Positions 26,587 to 38,000 are shown, counted from the stretch's first letter. The stretch is DNA of 64,000 nucleotides from an uncultured Clostridia bacterium (GCA_930990515.1 CAKNPS010000002.1:124001-188000); one strand, 5' to 3'. A program made the numbers and translations. The notes: generated by a model from the letters alone, not told the origin.

Positions 26587-28485
26587 ATGAAACAGCCTTA
26601 CACCTTATATTCAATGCAAAAGAGAATAATGGCAATATGTTTAGTTTTAATTATTCTCGCATTGACACTGGGTGTGAGGCTGTTTATTGTGCAGATTATA
26701 AATGGCAAAACTTTGCAAATTCGAGCAACAGACCAGTGGACTCGAGACCTTTCGCTCGTCGCCCCACGTGGAACAATTTATGACACAACTGGCGACACTT
26801 TGGCAGTTTCTTACACAACATATAATGTTTATGTGCGTGGCAGAGAAGTCGAAAATGCAGAAGACACCGCGCAAAAATTATCAAGTTTATTAGATTTAAA
26901 TTACAACAGCACGTTAAAAAAAGTTTCCAACAAAAATATTTCCGAAAGTTTACTGAAAATGCAAGTTGAAAGCGATATTGCAGAACAAATTTATGACTTA
27001 AAACTTGATGGGATATATTTATCAGAAAACGTTGGAAGATATTATGTTTATGGCGACCTTTCGACACAACTTTTGGGGTTCACAAGCATTGATGGAACAG
27101 GGCAGTCAGGAGTGGAAGCATATTTTAATGATTACCTTAAAGGCGTTGATGGATATAGTTATGTTCAAAGCGACTTGCAGGGAAAAGAAATTGGCGGAAG
27201 TATGCGATATTACGTGCAGGGTGTGGCTGGTGACGACATACATCTTACGATTGACAGTAAAATTCAAATAATTTTAGAAAATGTTTTAGCAAAAGCCTAT
27301 GAAGAACAAAAGGCGAAATCGGTCACAGGAATGGTTATTGATGCTAAAACCTCCAATATTCTTGCCATATCATCTAAGCCTAGTTTTGACCTTAACGATG
27401 TTCCGCGTGATGACCTAGAAAGTTTATTCAATTTTTCAAGAATGACAGCAGTGACTGACACCTATGAACCAGGTTCAACTTTCAAAATTCTCACTGTTGC
27501 TGCCGCTCTTGAAGAAGGAGTTGTTTCACTTGATGACACTTTTTATTGTCCAGGCTATAGAATTGTTGATGGGCAGAGAATTAAATGTTGGAAAACAATC
27601 GGACACGGCACACAAACACTTGCAGAAGCATTTGCCAATTCTTGTAACTGCTGTTTTATGGATTTAGCATTAAGGCTTGGCGTAGATAAATTTTATGAAT
27701 ATATGGAAAAATTCGGGTTAGGAGAAAAAACAGACATCACAATTCAAGGAGAAAGTTCTGGAATTTTAATGTCAAAAGAAAATGTAAAGACTGTAGACCT
27801 TGCGCGTATGGGCTTTGGGCACGCCATTGCCGTCACTCCAATTCAACTTTTATCAATTGTCACTGGCATTGTCAATGGTGGGGTTTATTCAACGCCGACA
27901 ATCATTGAAGAAATTAAAGATGTTTATGGGAGCACAACCTATAAACCTACAACGGAAACAAAAAGGCTTGTGTCCAAAGAAACTAGTGATATCGTCAATT
28001 CTTTTCTAAAACTTACCACAAACAAAACTGGCGACTACACTTTTGTGGAAGGATATAACATTGGTGGAAAAACAGGAACCGCACAAAAATATGGAGAAAA
28101 TGGGCAGATTGCTCAAGGAAAATATATTTCCAGTTTTATCGGAACATATCCTGCTGACGAACCTGAATATATTTTTATGATAATGGTTGACGAGCCTAGT
28201 GCTGGGGCTTATTATGGTTCGCTTGTGGCTTCTCCTTATGGAAAAGAATTTTATTCTTCTCTTTTTGAATACTTGGACATTCCAAAAGATGACGAAAGTG
28301 CAAAGCGAATGGAAGTGATTATGCCAAATTTGATTGGAGAAAGTCTAGCAAACGCCGTTGCGATATTAAAAACTTTGAATTTATATTACGAAATTGACGG
28401 CGAAGGCGGAATTGTGACAGGGCAATTACCACCTGCTGGCACAATTTGCTATGAAGGCGAAACAATTTTAATTTCCACCGCTTAG
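26587..28485 (+). CDS. SpoVD/FtsI-type class B penicillin-binding protein with PASTA domain
   Basis: APRGTIYDTTGDTLAVS; transpeptidase YEPGSTFKI, SCN motif, GGKTGTAQK; C-terminal PASTA-like VIMPNLIGESLANAVAIL. Confidence 0.93.
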   Translation: MKQPYTLYSMQKRIMAICLVLIILALTLGVRLFIVQIINGKTLQIRATDQWTRDLSLVAPRGTIYDTTGDTLAVSYTTYNVYVRGREVENAEDTAQKLSSLLDLNYNSTLKKVSNKNISESLLKMQVESDIAEQIYDLKLDGIYLSENVGRYYVYGDLSTQLLGFTSIDGTGQSGVEAYFNDYLKGVDGYSYVQSDLQGKEIGGSMRYYVQGVAGDDIHLTIDSKIQIILENVLAKAYEEQKAKSVTGMVIDAKTSNILAISSKPSFDLNDVPRDDLESLFNFSRMTAVTDTYEPGSTFKILTVAAALEEGVVSLDDTFYCPGYRIVDGQRIKCWKTIGHGTQTLAEAFANSCNCCFMDLALRLGVDKFYEYMEKFGLGEKTDITIQGESSGILMSKENVKTVDLARMGFGHAIAVTPIQLLSIVTGIVNGGVYSTPTIIEEIKDVYGSTTYKPTTETKRLVSKETSDIVNSFLKLTTNKTGDYTFVEGYNIGGKTGTAQKYGENGQIAQGKYISSFIGTYPADEPEYIFMIMVDEPSAGAYYGSLVASPYGKEFYSSLFEYLDIPKDDESAKRMEVIMPNLIGESLANAVAILKTLNLYYEIDGEGGIVTGQLPPAGTICYEGETILISTA

Positions 28486-28523
28486 TATTTGCAAAATTAT
28501 AAAAAGTGTTGTATAATATAATT

Positions 28524-29243
28524 ATGTGGGTGTATATTGTCATAGGAATTGGTGTTATATTGCTGTTACTTATCTGTTTTTGCCTTGCGATTGCAAACTT
28601 TTCTTTTGATAATTTCAAGGACAAACGCGATGAAGCAATGCGATATAGAAATTCACTGAATATGACAGTGCTGGAATTTGTGCAAGAAATCATTGCAAAC
28701 CACTTGAAAGGAAACTTGCAGATTGTGACTTGTGGGGAATATCAAGACCATTTCACAGTTGGCACGATTGCACTTAGTCCTTCCACTCAAAGTTCCAACA
28801 GTCTTGCATCATTTGCCACAGTAAGCCACGAACTTGGGCATGCTGTGCAATATGAAAAAGGCGAACTCACAAAACATTGGCAAAGAAGAAAGAAAAATCG
28901 AATTTTAGGGAAATTTTTTCTACCTTCAATGCTTATAGGTGTTGTTTTAGCAATCCTAGGACTTGTAAGCGTGTTGCCATTTTATGTCGTATATATTGGC
29001 ATAGCATTGTTTGGCGTGAGTTTTCTCATATTCTTAGTTGCCATCTATATGAAATATTTGGAAATTAAGATTGAGAAAGGGGCGTCCAAATATGCCATCG
29101 AACTATTGGGCGAGTATCTAAATGAAGCAGAAATAAAAATTTGCAAAGAGTTTTTAAATTCTGCAAGACTAACCTATTGGGGAAGTTTGTTTAGGACAAT
29201 GCTCGGCTGGACATTTTTGACTAAAAAGGATAAAATGTTCTAA
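28524..29243 (+). CDS. YugP-type membrane zinc metallopeptidase
   Basis: SLASFATVSHELGHAVQYEKG; multiple TM; ATG 28524 rather than GTG 28506, which overlaps a promoter. Confidence 0.8.
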   Translation: MWVYIVIGIGVILLLLICFCLAIANFSFDNFKDKRDEAMRYRNSLNMTVLEFVQEIIANHLKGNLQIVTCGEYQDHFTVGTIALSPSTQSSNSLASFATVSHELGHAVQYEKGELTKHWQRRKKNRILGKFFLPSMLIGVVLAILGLVSVLPFYVVYIGIALFGVSFLIFLVAIYMKYLEIKIEKGASKYAIELLGEYLNEAEIKICKEFLNSARLTYWGSLFRTMLGWTFLTKKDKMF

Positions 29244-29288
29244 CTTCGAAAATGCCAACATATATAAAATTTAAAAAGGAGGAGGAAT

Positions 29289-29522
29289 ATGAAAGATTTA
29301 ATTCGCACCTTTGATGACTTTCCAAAAATTGTAAAATTTATCTTGGCATTGCCTGTTCTTGATATCGTTTGGGCCATCTATCGTCTTTGTAGGTCAATCG
29401 ATAAGAAAAACACACTTGGTATCGTTTTAGCCATTTTGATGCTTATCTTCTGTCCTGTAATTTTTTGGCTTGTTGATATTATTACAATCTTAGTTTCAGA
29501 CAAAGTTCTTTGGATTGACTAA
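29289..29522 (+). CDS. Small two-TM membrane protein
   Basis: RBS AAGGAGGAGG; hydrophobic segments. Confidence 0.65.
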   Translation: MKDLIRTFDDFPKIVKFILALPVLDIVWAIYRLCRSIDKKNTLGIVLAILMLIFCPVIFWLVDIITILVSDKVLWID

Positions 29523-29536
29523 TGAATTGAAAAAAA

Positions 29537-29568
29537 TAAAAACAAGGTTTGAAGACCTTGTTTTTTTA
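29537..29568 (+). terminator. Rho-independent terminator
   Basis: AAAAACAAGGTTTGAAGACCTTGTTTTTTT. Confidence 0.85.
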
Positions 29569-29582
29569 TTTGTTTTAACTAA

Positions 29583-30056
29583 TTATTTTTCACTTCTACA
29601 AAAGAAACTGGAAATAAATTTTGAATATTTATCGCCCTGTTCTTTTTTTTCAGATGGAAGGATTGAACGTTTTGAAAGAGAGCCGTCTTTTGCGACATCA
29701 TAAATTTCCAAACCATTTTTCTGTTTATTATAGAAAGTTGTTTCCTTTGCCTTATTTATAAGAATAGCCTTTTTAATAATTTGTTTGCTGTGACCATTGA
29801 TAGAGTAAATTATTGTTTCGGTAATAGAAAAACTATTGCCTTCATCAAGGTCAGCATTAATAAAAAAAGTTTTCTTTGCTTTCAAAATTTTGTTGTTATC
29901 CAATTTTGTATCAAAAACGATAACTTCTCCAGATTTTTCTAAATGTTCAAATACTTCATCGTTATTTAAAATATCAAGAATCATTTCTTTTAATTTTTTA
30001 TCAGTTGTAAGAAGTGTTGAAAATCTAAATAATCTTTTTTTAACATTAAGTGCCAT
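29583..30056 (-). CDS. Hypothetical protein (157 aa)
   Basis: Coding-like sequence and RBS-like GCGAGG upstream on the minus strand. Confidence 0.55.
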   Translation of the reverse strand: MALNVKKRLFRFSTLLTTDKKLKEMILDILNNDEVFEHLEKSGEVIVFDTKLDNNKILKAKKTFFINADLDEGNSFSITETIIYSINGHSKQIIKKAILINKAKETTFYNKQKNGLEIYDVAKDGSLSKRSILPSEKKEQGDKYSKFISSFFCRSEK

Positions 30057-30163
30057 TAAATTTTTACCTCGCTTTTAAAGTGTTATTATTATATATTAAT
30101 TAAAATTATTTTTCAATACTTTTTGCCAAAATAAAAAATATTTTTTAGAAATTAAAAATTTTA

Positions 30164-30192
30164 TTGACAAAACTTTTTTTTAATTATATAAT
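30164..30192 (+). promoter_or_regulatory. Promoter of glyS leader
   Basis: TTGACA - 17 bp - TATAAT. Confidence 0.8.
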
Positions 30193-30196
30193 TAAG

Positions 30197-30362
30197 GCGA
30201 ATATAGAAATGTTTCTATAAAAGTTTTAATGTTGAAGGAATTGGCAACTCTGGAGTTAAACGCGTGTCGGCGAAAAGACGAAAATGAGGCAAAGAAATTT
30301 GCGAAATAGGGTGGAACAGCGATATTACTCGCCCCTATGCGAAAATGCATAGGGCTTTTTTA
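30197..30362 (+). ncRNA. T-box riboswitch leader (compact) upstream of glyS
   Basis: AGGGTGGAACAGCG at 30308-30321 (UGGA fits tRNA-Gly U73); Stem III-like GCAAAGAAATTTGC; terminator CCCTATGCGAAAATGCATAGGGCTTTTTT; GGC triplet at 30243-30245. Confidence 0.75.
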
Positions 30363-30394
30363 TTTTCAATAAGCCCATAATAAAGGAGAGAAAA

Positions 30395-31765
30395 ATGGAT
30401 AAAAATTTGACAATGGATAAACTTGTAAATTTGTGTAAATCAAGAGGCTTTGTTTTTCAAGGCAGTGAAATTTATGGTGGTTTTGCAAACACTTGGGACT
30501 TTGGACCTGTTGGTGTGGAACTTAAAAACAACATAAAAAAGGCATGGTGGAAAAAATTTGTTCAAGAAGACCCATCAGCGTATGGTGTTGATGCTGCCAT
30601 TTTAATGAATCCACGCGTTTGGGAAGCAAGCGGACATGTTGCAAGTTTTTCGGACCCTCAACTTGATTGTAAATCTTGTAAATATCGTTTCCGTGCTGAC
30701 AACTTAATTGAAGAAAAATTTAAAGATGTTGATGTTGAAAGAATGTCCACAAAAGAGATGGAAGATTTTATTAACGAGCATAAAGTTAAATGTCCACACT
30801 GTGGAAACTTCAACTGGACGCCAGTTCGACAATTCAAACTTATGTTTGAAACAAGTCGTGGAACTGTGGAAGGGGAGAAAGATGTTGTTTATCTTCGTCC
30901 GGAAACTTGTCAAGGCGAATATGTCAACTTTTTGAATGTTCAAAGAACAATGCGAGCAAAAGTTCCTTTTGCAATTGCACAAATTGGTAAATCTTTTAGA
31001 AATGAAATAACTCCGGGGAACTTTCTTTTCAGAACAGTAGAGTTTGAACAAATGGAGCTTCAAATGTTTTGCCACCCAAATGAATCTATGGATATTTATA
31101 AAAATTATAAAGAAAGAGCAATGAAATTTGTGGAAGACCTTGGGCTTACTGCAGAAAATTTAAGATTCCACGACCACGAAAAACTTGCTCACTATGCAAA
31201 AGCGGCATGCGATATTCAATATAATTTCCCGATCGGTTGGCAAGAACTTAACGGAATTCATCATCGTGGGAATTGGGATTTATCTCGCCATTCTGAATTT
31301 AGTGGCAAAAATATGGACTATCTTGACCCATATACAAACGAAAAATACACTCCAAATGTTATTGAATATTCGATTGGAGCAGATAGACTTACTCTTGCCA
31401 TTATGAGTGAAGCCTATGAAGAAGAAAAACTTGAAAATGGAGAAACAAGGGTTGTTATGCATTTTAAACCATTCCTTGCACCATTCAAGGTTGCCATTCT
31501 TCCACTTCAAAAGAATTTGAGTGAGAAAGCAAAAGACGTTTATAGACTTTTGTCAAAAGAATTTATGTGTGACTATGATGAAGCGGGTTCAATTGGAAAG
31601 AGATATCGTCGTCAAGATGAAATCGGAACTCCTTTCTGCGTAACCATTGATTTTGACACTTTGGAAGATAACACAGTAACAATTCGTGACCGTGACTCAA
31701 TGGCGCAAATAAGACTTCCAATCAGCGAACTTGTCCCATACATTGAAAAAGCAATTAAATTTTAG
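30395..31765 (+). CDS. glyS: Glycyl-tRNA synthetase, alpha2 dimeric type
   Basis: LVNLCKSRGFVFQGSEIYGGFANTWDFGPVGVELKNNIKKAWW; class II motifs. Confidence 0.96.
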   Translation: MDKNLTMDKLVNLCKSRGFVFQGSEIYGGFANTWDFGPVGVELKNNIKKAWWKKFVQEDPSAYGVDAAILMNPRVWEASGHVASFSDPQLDCKSCKYRFRADNLIEEKFKDVDVERMSTKEMEDFINEHKVKCPHCGNFNWTPVRQFKLMFETSRGTVEGEKDVVYLRPETCQGEYVNFLNVQRTMRAKVPFAIAQIGKSFRNEITPGNFLFRTVEFEQMELQMFCHPNESMDIYKNYKERAMKFVEDLGLTAENLRFHDHEKLAHYAKAACDIQYNFPIGWQELNGIHHRGNWDLSRHSEFSGKNMDYLDPYTNEKYTPNVIEYSIGADRLTLAIMSEAYEEEKLENGETRVVMHFKPFLAPFKVAILPLQKNLSEKAKDVYRLLSKEFMCDYDEAGSIGKRYRRQDEIGTPFCVTIDFDTLEDNTVTIRDRDSMAQIRLPISELVPYIEKAIKF

Positions 31766-31921
31766 TTTATTAAATTAGAAATTTGTAATAATATCAACTT
31801 GAATTGCTTGACAAGAAATTTTCATCTGAAACATTTTCAATTTGTGTATTAAATGAACAATCACAAACGGAATAAATAAAATAACCCAAAAATTATATAC
31901 AATATTATATTAAAAATGATA

Positions 31922-31952
31922 AAAAACTCTGAAAAAAATCAGAGTTTTTTAT
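31922..31952. terminator. Bidirectional terminator
   Basis: AAAAAACTCTGAAAAAAATCAGAGTTTTTT. Confidence 0.85.
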
Positions 31953-32018
31953 TATAATAATATTTAAAAACGATTTTTTGTTAAAAATTAAATAATTTTA
32001 ATTTATTTTTTAATGAAT

Positions 32019-32825
32019 TTAGCAATACAATTTTCTTACAATGTAATTTACAAGTCGAGTTGAAAATATTCTTGGCAAGAAGACAACAAGTTTATATGCA
32101 AAACCAACAGTTTTTCGAAGTGGCGGATTTTTCTTTTTTAACACCTTGACAACAACTTTTGCAACAGAGTCAGGACTTTTTCCTGTTTGTTCGTCTTTTT
32201 CCACTTTCTTTATTGACTTTTCCACAGTTTCTTTATATTTTTCATCTTTTTGATTATTCTCCACAATTCTGTTTTGTGTGAAAGCGGTTTTTGTATCGCC
32301 TGGAAGAATTGCGGTAACTTTAATTCCAAAAGGTTTGACTTCGTTTGCAAGAGCCCTTGAAAAAATTTCAATTCCTGCTTTTGTGGCACTATAGGTTGCT
32401 TGAAATGGCAAAGGAATAATTCCGCCAACAGAAGATATGTTTATTATGTTACCTTTTGTTTCTTTTAAATACGGGGTAATAATTGATGACAAAGCAATAA
32501 CTGAAGATAAGTTTGTCTCTACAAGTTTGTAAATATTTTCTCGGCTGGAATTTTCAATTGCTCCCATTGTTCCAAAACCTGCATTGTTAATGAAAATGTC
32601 AATTCGTTTTTCTTGGTTATATATTTCTTCAATTATTGATTTCATTTTTTCTGTGTCATTGACATCAGCCTCATAACTTTTAGCAAATTCTTCAAAATTG
32701 ATAGTTGTTCGTGAGATGTTGTAAACTTTAACTCCGCTTTGCACAAGTCTTTTTGTTATGGCATAACCAATGCCACCATTTCCGCCAGTTATTATTGCTA
32801 CTTTATCTTTTAATTTATTTTTCAT
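32019..32825 (-). CDS. Short-chain dehydrogenase/reductase
   Basis: VAIITGGNGGIGYAI, NNAGFG, YSATKAG. Confidence 0.93.
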   Translation of the reverse strand: MKNKLKDKVAIITGGNGGIGYAITKRLVQSGVKVYNISRTTINFEEFAKSYEADVNDTEKMKSIIEEIYNQEKRIDIFINNAGFGTMGAIENSSRENIYKLVETNLSSVIALSSIITPYLKETKGNIINISSVGGIIPLPFQATYSATKAGIEIFSRALANEVKPFGIKVTAILPGDTKTAFTQNRIVENNQKDEKYKETVEKSIKKVEKDEQTGKSPDSVAKVVVKVLKKKNPPLRKTVGFAYKLVVFLPRIFSTRLVNYIVRKLYC

Positions 32826-33025
32826 ATTATCTCCAATTTAATTTTGAATTAAAATTAGTAAAAAATGTTAAAAAATCAATTTTTATTTAATTTTTCGCCT
32901 TGTTTTTTAATATTTTTAGCATTTTTTGACTATTTTTATTTATTTTTTATAATTTTAAATTTTTAAATTTTTTGTTATTTTACTTTTAAATCGTTTTATA
33001 TAAAAACAAGAAGGTGCCACTGGCA

Positions 33026-34600
33026 CTATTTTGTTGACATATATTCTTCATAAGACATTTCTTTATCGACAATGGTGTTTTCATCAACGATGTCAATAAT
33101 TCTGTTGGCAACGGTATCAATAATTTCTTGGTCGCCTGTTGTGAAAAGAATTGGTCCTTTAAAGTTTATAAGTCCTTTATTCAAAGATGTGATACTTTCA
33201 AGGTCTAAGTGGTTTACTGGCTCATCTAACACAAGAAGATTTCCACTTTCAAGCATAAGTTTTGCCAGCATACATCTAACTTTTTCTCCACCAGAAAGCA
33301 CACTAACTTCCTTCAAACTTTCTTCTCCGGAGAATAACATTCTTCCAAGCCAGCCACGAACATAACTTTCTGTTTTGTCTTTAGAATATTGTCTAAGCCA
33401 GTCAACAACTGATAAATGACAACCTTCAAAATATTCTCGATTATCTTGTGGGAGATAGGAAGGTTTGATTGTCTTTCCGAACTGCACAGTTCCGCTGTCC
33501 GCTTCTTCTTTTCCCATAATGATATTAAACAAAGTGGTTAAAACAAGGGAATTTGAAGATAAAAAGACAATTTTTTGATTTGGTTCAACATTGAAAGACA
33601 AATTTTTGAACATACCTTTCTTTGTCAAATTTTCCACTTTTAAAATTTCCTTTCCAATTTGTTGTTCAAATTTGAAATCAACATAAGGATATTTACGAGA
33701 AGATGGTTTTAAGTCGTCAAGAGTTAATTTTTCAAGTTCTCTTTTTCTTGATGTTGCTTGTTTAGATTTTGAAGCGTTTGCGGCAAATCTTGCAATGAAA
33801 TCTTTAAGTTCTTTTGCTCGCTGTTCTGCCTTTTTGTTTTGTTCCTTTTGTTGACGAAGAAGAAGTTGACTTGTTTCATACCAGAAATCATAGTTTCCAA
33901 GATACATATTGATTTGTCCAAAATCAACATCGCAAATATGAGTGCAGACTTTATTCAAAAAGTGACGATTGTGGGAGACAATGATGACAATGTTTTCAAA
34001 GTCCAACAAGAAATCTTCAAGCCATCTTATTGTTTTAAAGTCAAGGTTGTTTGTAGGTTCGTCCAAAATTAAGATGTCAGGATTTCCAAAGAGTGCTTGA
34101 GCAAGTAAAACTTTCACTTTGATTTTGGCATCAAGTTCGCTCATAAGTTTGTAATAGTCTTCTTCGCCAATACCTAAATTTTGGAGAAGAGTCTTTGCGT
34201 TGCCGTCTGCTTCCCAACCGCCAAGTTCAGCAAATTCGGTTTCAAGTTCGCCGGCTCTTATTCCATCTTCGTCTGTGAAGTTTTCTTTTGCGTAAAGTTC
34301 GTCTTTTTCTTTTTGTATTTCCATTAGTCGTTTATGTCCAAGAAGAACGGTGTCTAAAACTGTTTCGTTGTCATATTTGTTTTGGTTTTGTTCAAGAACT
34401 GACATTCTTTCGCCTGGAGTAATGATAACTTCACCGGTGTTCGGTTCAATTTCACCAGTCAATATTTTTAGGAATGTCGATTTTCCTGCACCATTTGCAC
34501 CTATAATTCCATAGCAATTTCCTTTAGTAAACTTTAGGTTTACTTCTTTATAAAGCACTCTGCCGCCGAATGCTAAGGAAACATTTGATGTTTGTATCAT
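33026..34600 (-). CDS. ABC-F family ATP-binding protein (YbiT-like)
   Basis: Two ABC domains: GANGAGKST, LDEPTNNLD; second LSGGEKVRCMLAKLML and LDEPVNHLD. Confidence 0.92.
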   Translation of the reverse strand: MIQTSNVSLAFGGRVLYKEVNLKFTKGNCYGIIGANGAGKSTFLKILTGEIEPNTGEVIITPGERMSVLEQNQNKYDNETVLDTVLLGHKRLMEIQKEKDELYAKENFTDEDGIRAGELETEFAELGGWEADGNAKTLLQNLGIGEEDYYKLMSELDAKIKVKVLLAQALFGNPDILILDEPTNNLDFKTIRWLEDFLLDFENIVIIVSHNRHFLNKVCTHICDVDFGQINMYLGNYDFWYETSQLLLRQQKEQNKKAEQRAKELKDFIARFAANASKSKQATSRKRELEKLTLDDLKPSSRKYPYVDFKFEQQIGKEILKVENLTKKGMFKNLSFNVEPNQKIVFLSSNSLVLTTLFNIIMGKEEADSGTVQFGKTIKPSYLPQDNREYFEGCHLSVVDWLRQYSKDKTESYVRGWLGRMLFSGEESLKEVSVLSGGEKVRCMLAKLMLESGNLLVLDEPVNHLDLESITSLNKGLINFKGPILFTTGDQEIIDTVANRIIDIVDENTIVDKEMSYEEYMSTK

Positions 34601-35011
34601 ATAAAACTCCTTTAACCTATATTTTTAAAATTTGCGAAAAAACATTAAAAATTACCGAAAAAATGCAAAAATATATTAATTTTTCTTAATTTTTTGTGAT
34701 TTTTAATTATTTTTTCAAAAATTTATTTAATTTTGTTCGCCCTTATTATAACCTTTATGTCGCTTTTTTGTCAAGAGAAGAAATAATTTTTGTGATAAAA
34801 ATTATCGTCCATAAAAACACGAAAAGAAAAATTATTCTAAATTGTTTTTTTTTGTGAGAGAAATTTTTTGGAAATAAAATTTTTAATTTTGCGAATAATT
34901 ACAAAAATTATTTTTTATTTATTTTATAAATATTCTTTATTTGTTTGCGAAAACTAAAAAAAAATTGTATAATAACTTTGTTTAAATATACAAATATTAT
35001 GAGGGGTAGTT

Positions 35012-38000
35012 ATGAAAAAGAAAAGAAAAGTCTTAGCGACTTGGAAAGTTGTGCTTATAACAATTGCTGCCATCATTGGTCTTTTAGGAGTTTCCACATT
35101 TGTTATGTATCTCTTAGGTTATTTTAATGAAGAAGTGGTAAATCCAGAAAATATAAGTTTTGTTCAGGGAGAAGAATATAATGCCGAAACTGGTATGTAT
35201 GAAGTTTCGAGTGATTTTTATATGACCATCACATCTTCCACTGAAGGCACAACAGTAAACAATGTGACATTGTCACTCGGTTCAACCATGGCAGAGAACG
35301 GCTATCTTGACAATGGAATAATTCGTGTTCCTCAAACTGTTAGACTTAACACCCCTTTCTTAGTTACCCTTTCTACACTTGGTTCTGATTACATAAATGG
35401 TGGAATTACAAATTTGAGAGCGACCTCTGATAACCGCCTTATTGCACCTATTACTGCTACTATTGCAGTCGATGTTCCTGTTAGCGAAATTACTGCATTT
35501 ATCTATGATGACGGAGATTCTTTAGAAACGCCTATTTCTGACAATGAAGTTATTGTGGGCTCTAGATTTAAAGTGGGAGTTAACTATTCTCCTGAAAGAA
35601 GTGAATTTATGTATAGTGGAGAAACATCAAAGATGCTTTTCTACTCTCCAACAAATAATTACATATCTTTTGACTATACAACTCAAACATTTACGGCAAA
35701 CGATGTGAGTGCTGAGGGATATTCTGATACAATTCGTGTTTACACATTTACATCTGCTGAGACTCAAGAAGAATTTTTAAGAGCAAACAGTGATATAATT
35801 GATAATTTTGAAGCATTGAATACTGCCGCATTAAATTATTTTGGTGCAAATGAAGGGAGCGATATATATCGCACTTGTGTTATTACTGTTACTGTTAAAG
35901 ATGTTGGTGTGGCAAGTTTTAACATAACAAACAACGCTTTTGAAGCGACAGTTGACAAATACTTTAACCTTTCTTCAAACTCTAATTCTCCAGTTTTTGA
36001 TGGGAGTTTGGGGGTTGCTATTCGTGATGAAGAAAACAATATTTTAAACTCTGCCTATGCTGGCTTAGTTGGTATTGCTATTTATTCTCAAAATGTCGAT
36101 GTTAAAGTTGTTGGTGGAAGTGTTATGCAAGTCGTTGTCACTGTCGATAATGCAACAAATGAAAGTTCGTATGTTGTTAATGAACTTGTTTATGACGAAA
36201 ACTTAAGTTATCTTCCAACTGAAGAAATAACGGAAAACTCCACAATTTACACATATTACTTCATTTTACCAAATACGGACTCTGCTTCAAGTTCGGCAAA
36301 TTATAACTATCGTTTTGCTTCCACAAGTGAAGAAAATGTTAATTTCAAAGTTGCACTTTTTGTTGAAGGTGACAACGGTTATGAAATTTTCTATTCAGGA
36401 AATTCAGGTTCTATTTCTGATTTGCCAACCGTAACAATCAGTTTTGAAGTTCAACAAGAACAAAATGTTTACTGGAATGTTGACGAAAGATTGACAATTA
36501 TTTATGATAGCGACGCGCAAATTTCTGATACTGTTGATTTGTCTTCTCAAATTGGTGTGCCAACTGGCAATGTTTACCAAACAGTAAGGTATTTCATATA
36601 TTCCCCAACAGGAAATGTGGTAAACGGAATTGAAAACGCCATTCGCTATAGGTCTTTGGCTTCCTACACCATTGGAGAAGATATCAATCTTTCTGGATTA
36701 GATACAGGTGTTAATGATGTATATCTTTACGAACTTGAAAGTTCTAGTTTGTCTGCTATTGGCTCTATTAATGAAGATATCAATTTGGTTTTTGCAACAG
36801 TAAGAACCAATGCTGATATGCAAATTTTAAATAGCGATGGAGAAATTTATCAAACTGGAGATAAATATGACATTGTTTCAGTAAGTTTGCCAAGAGCACT
36901 TATTATTGACGCGACTTTAAGATTTGGAGATATGACAGGAGAAGTTTCGTTTAGTTCTGTCTATAACAACCAATTCTTGTATCAACCTGAAGGTGCAGAA
37001 ATTGGACAACTTTATGTTCCTGCAATTTTATATTCAGATGAAGTTAATGGAAATGATGAGTTTAACATCACAATTTCATTTAACAATCAACTTGGAATTT
37101 CTTACAACGAACTTCAAGATTTATATAACTCAGGCGATTTATACATTGAATTTCGTGACCAAAATGGAAATTTAAGCACATATGATGACAATGGAACAAC
37201 CAGAAATTATTTTGATATAGCATCTTTGAATTTCCAAGGAACAGACACAATTACAGCAACTGCAAGTGTGACAATAAGCGATGATTTTACTGATACAGTG
37301 GGAGTTTTCTACACACCATATCTTGTCTATAACAACGGAATCAGAACGCAAAGTAAGGTTATTGATGTGACTTATGGTGGAGAAAACTTTACTGGATTTA
37401 CTGTTTATGCTCAACTCGCTAGTGATTCAGAATACTATTTCGTAAATCAAGGCGACACCAGATATGATATCAATGAGCCAATTAATGTTTCAATTGAAAG
37501 CACAGGCAATAGAACAATAACTTGGAATGGAACGCCAATTGAAGATGAAAGCACAGACAGAACCGCTCTTGATATTTTGTCAGAACTTTTGAGCGTGGTG
37601 GTTTTTGACCAATATGGAAAAGTTATTTATACAAATGCCTCAAGTTTTACTCTTCAAGAAGAAGCAAACAAAAATTATATCAACATAATAAACAACGAAA
37701 TCATAAGTTTCAATTCAACGGGAGGAACAACTCAAAACACATCTATTAATGCAACAATAAATTCTATTTATGGAACCGTTGCAAGTGAAACTTCACCAGG
37801 GACTATTCAATTCTCAATTTATAGTGCTGGGGTAAGTCGTGTTGAATATGACCAAAGTGAAACAGTTGGAGAAACTAATTATGGTGTTGCTGAAAACATG
37901 GGAGATGTTTCAGTTAAAAAATATTTCACTTTAGAGAGCAATTCCATAAGACTTGATAGTTTAGTGAGAGTTTTTGTCGGAACTTATGTTGACGAAATTA

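Noticed and set aside
26696-27067. Minus-strand 123-aa ORF in SpoVD
   Set aside because: Antisense to conserved PBP sequence, no RBS.
34601-35011. Structured RNA in the AT-rich gap upstream of the giant gene
   Set aside because: Very AT-rich with no convincing long stems or known riboswitch motifs by eye.
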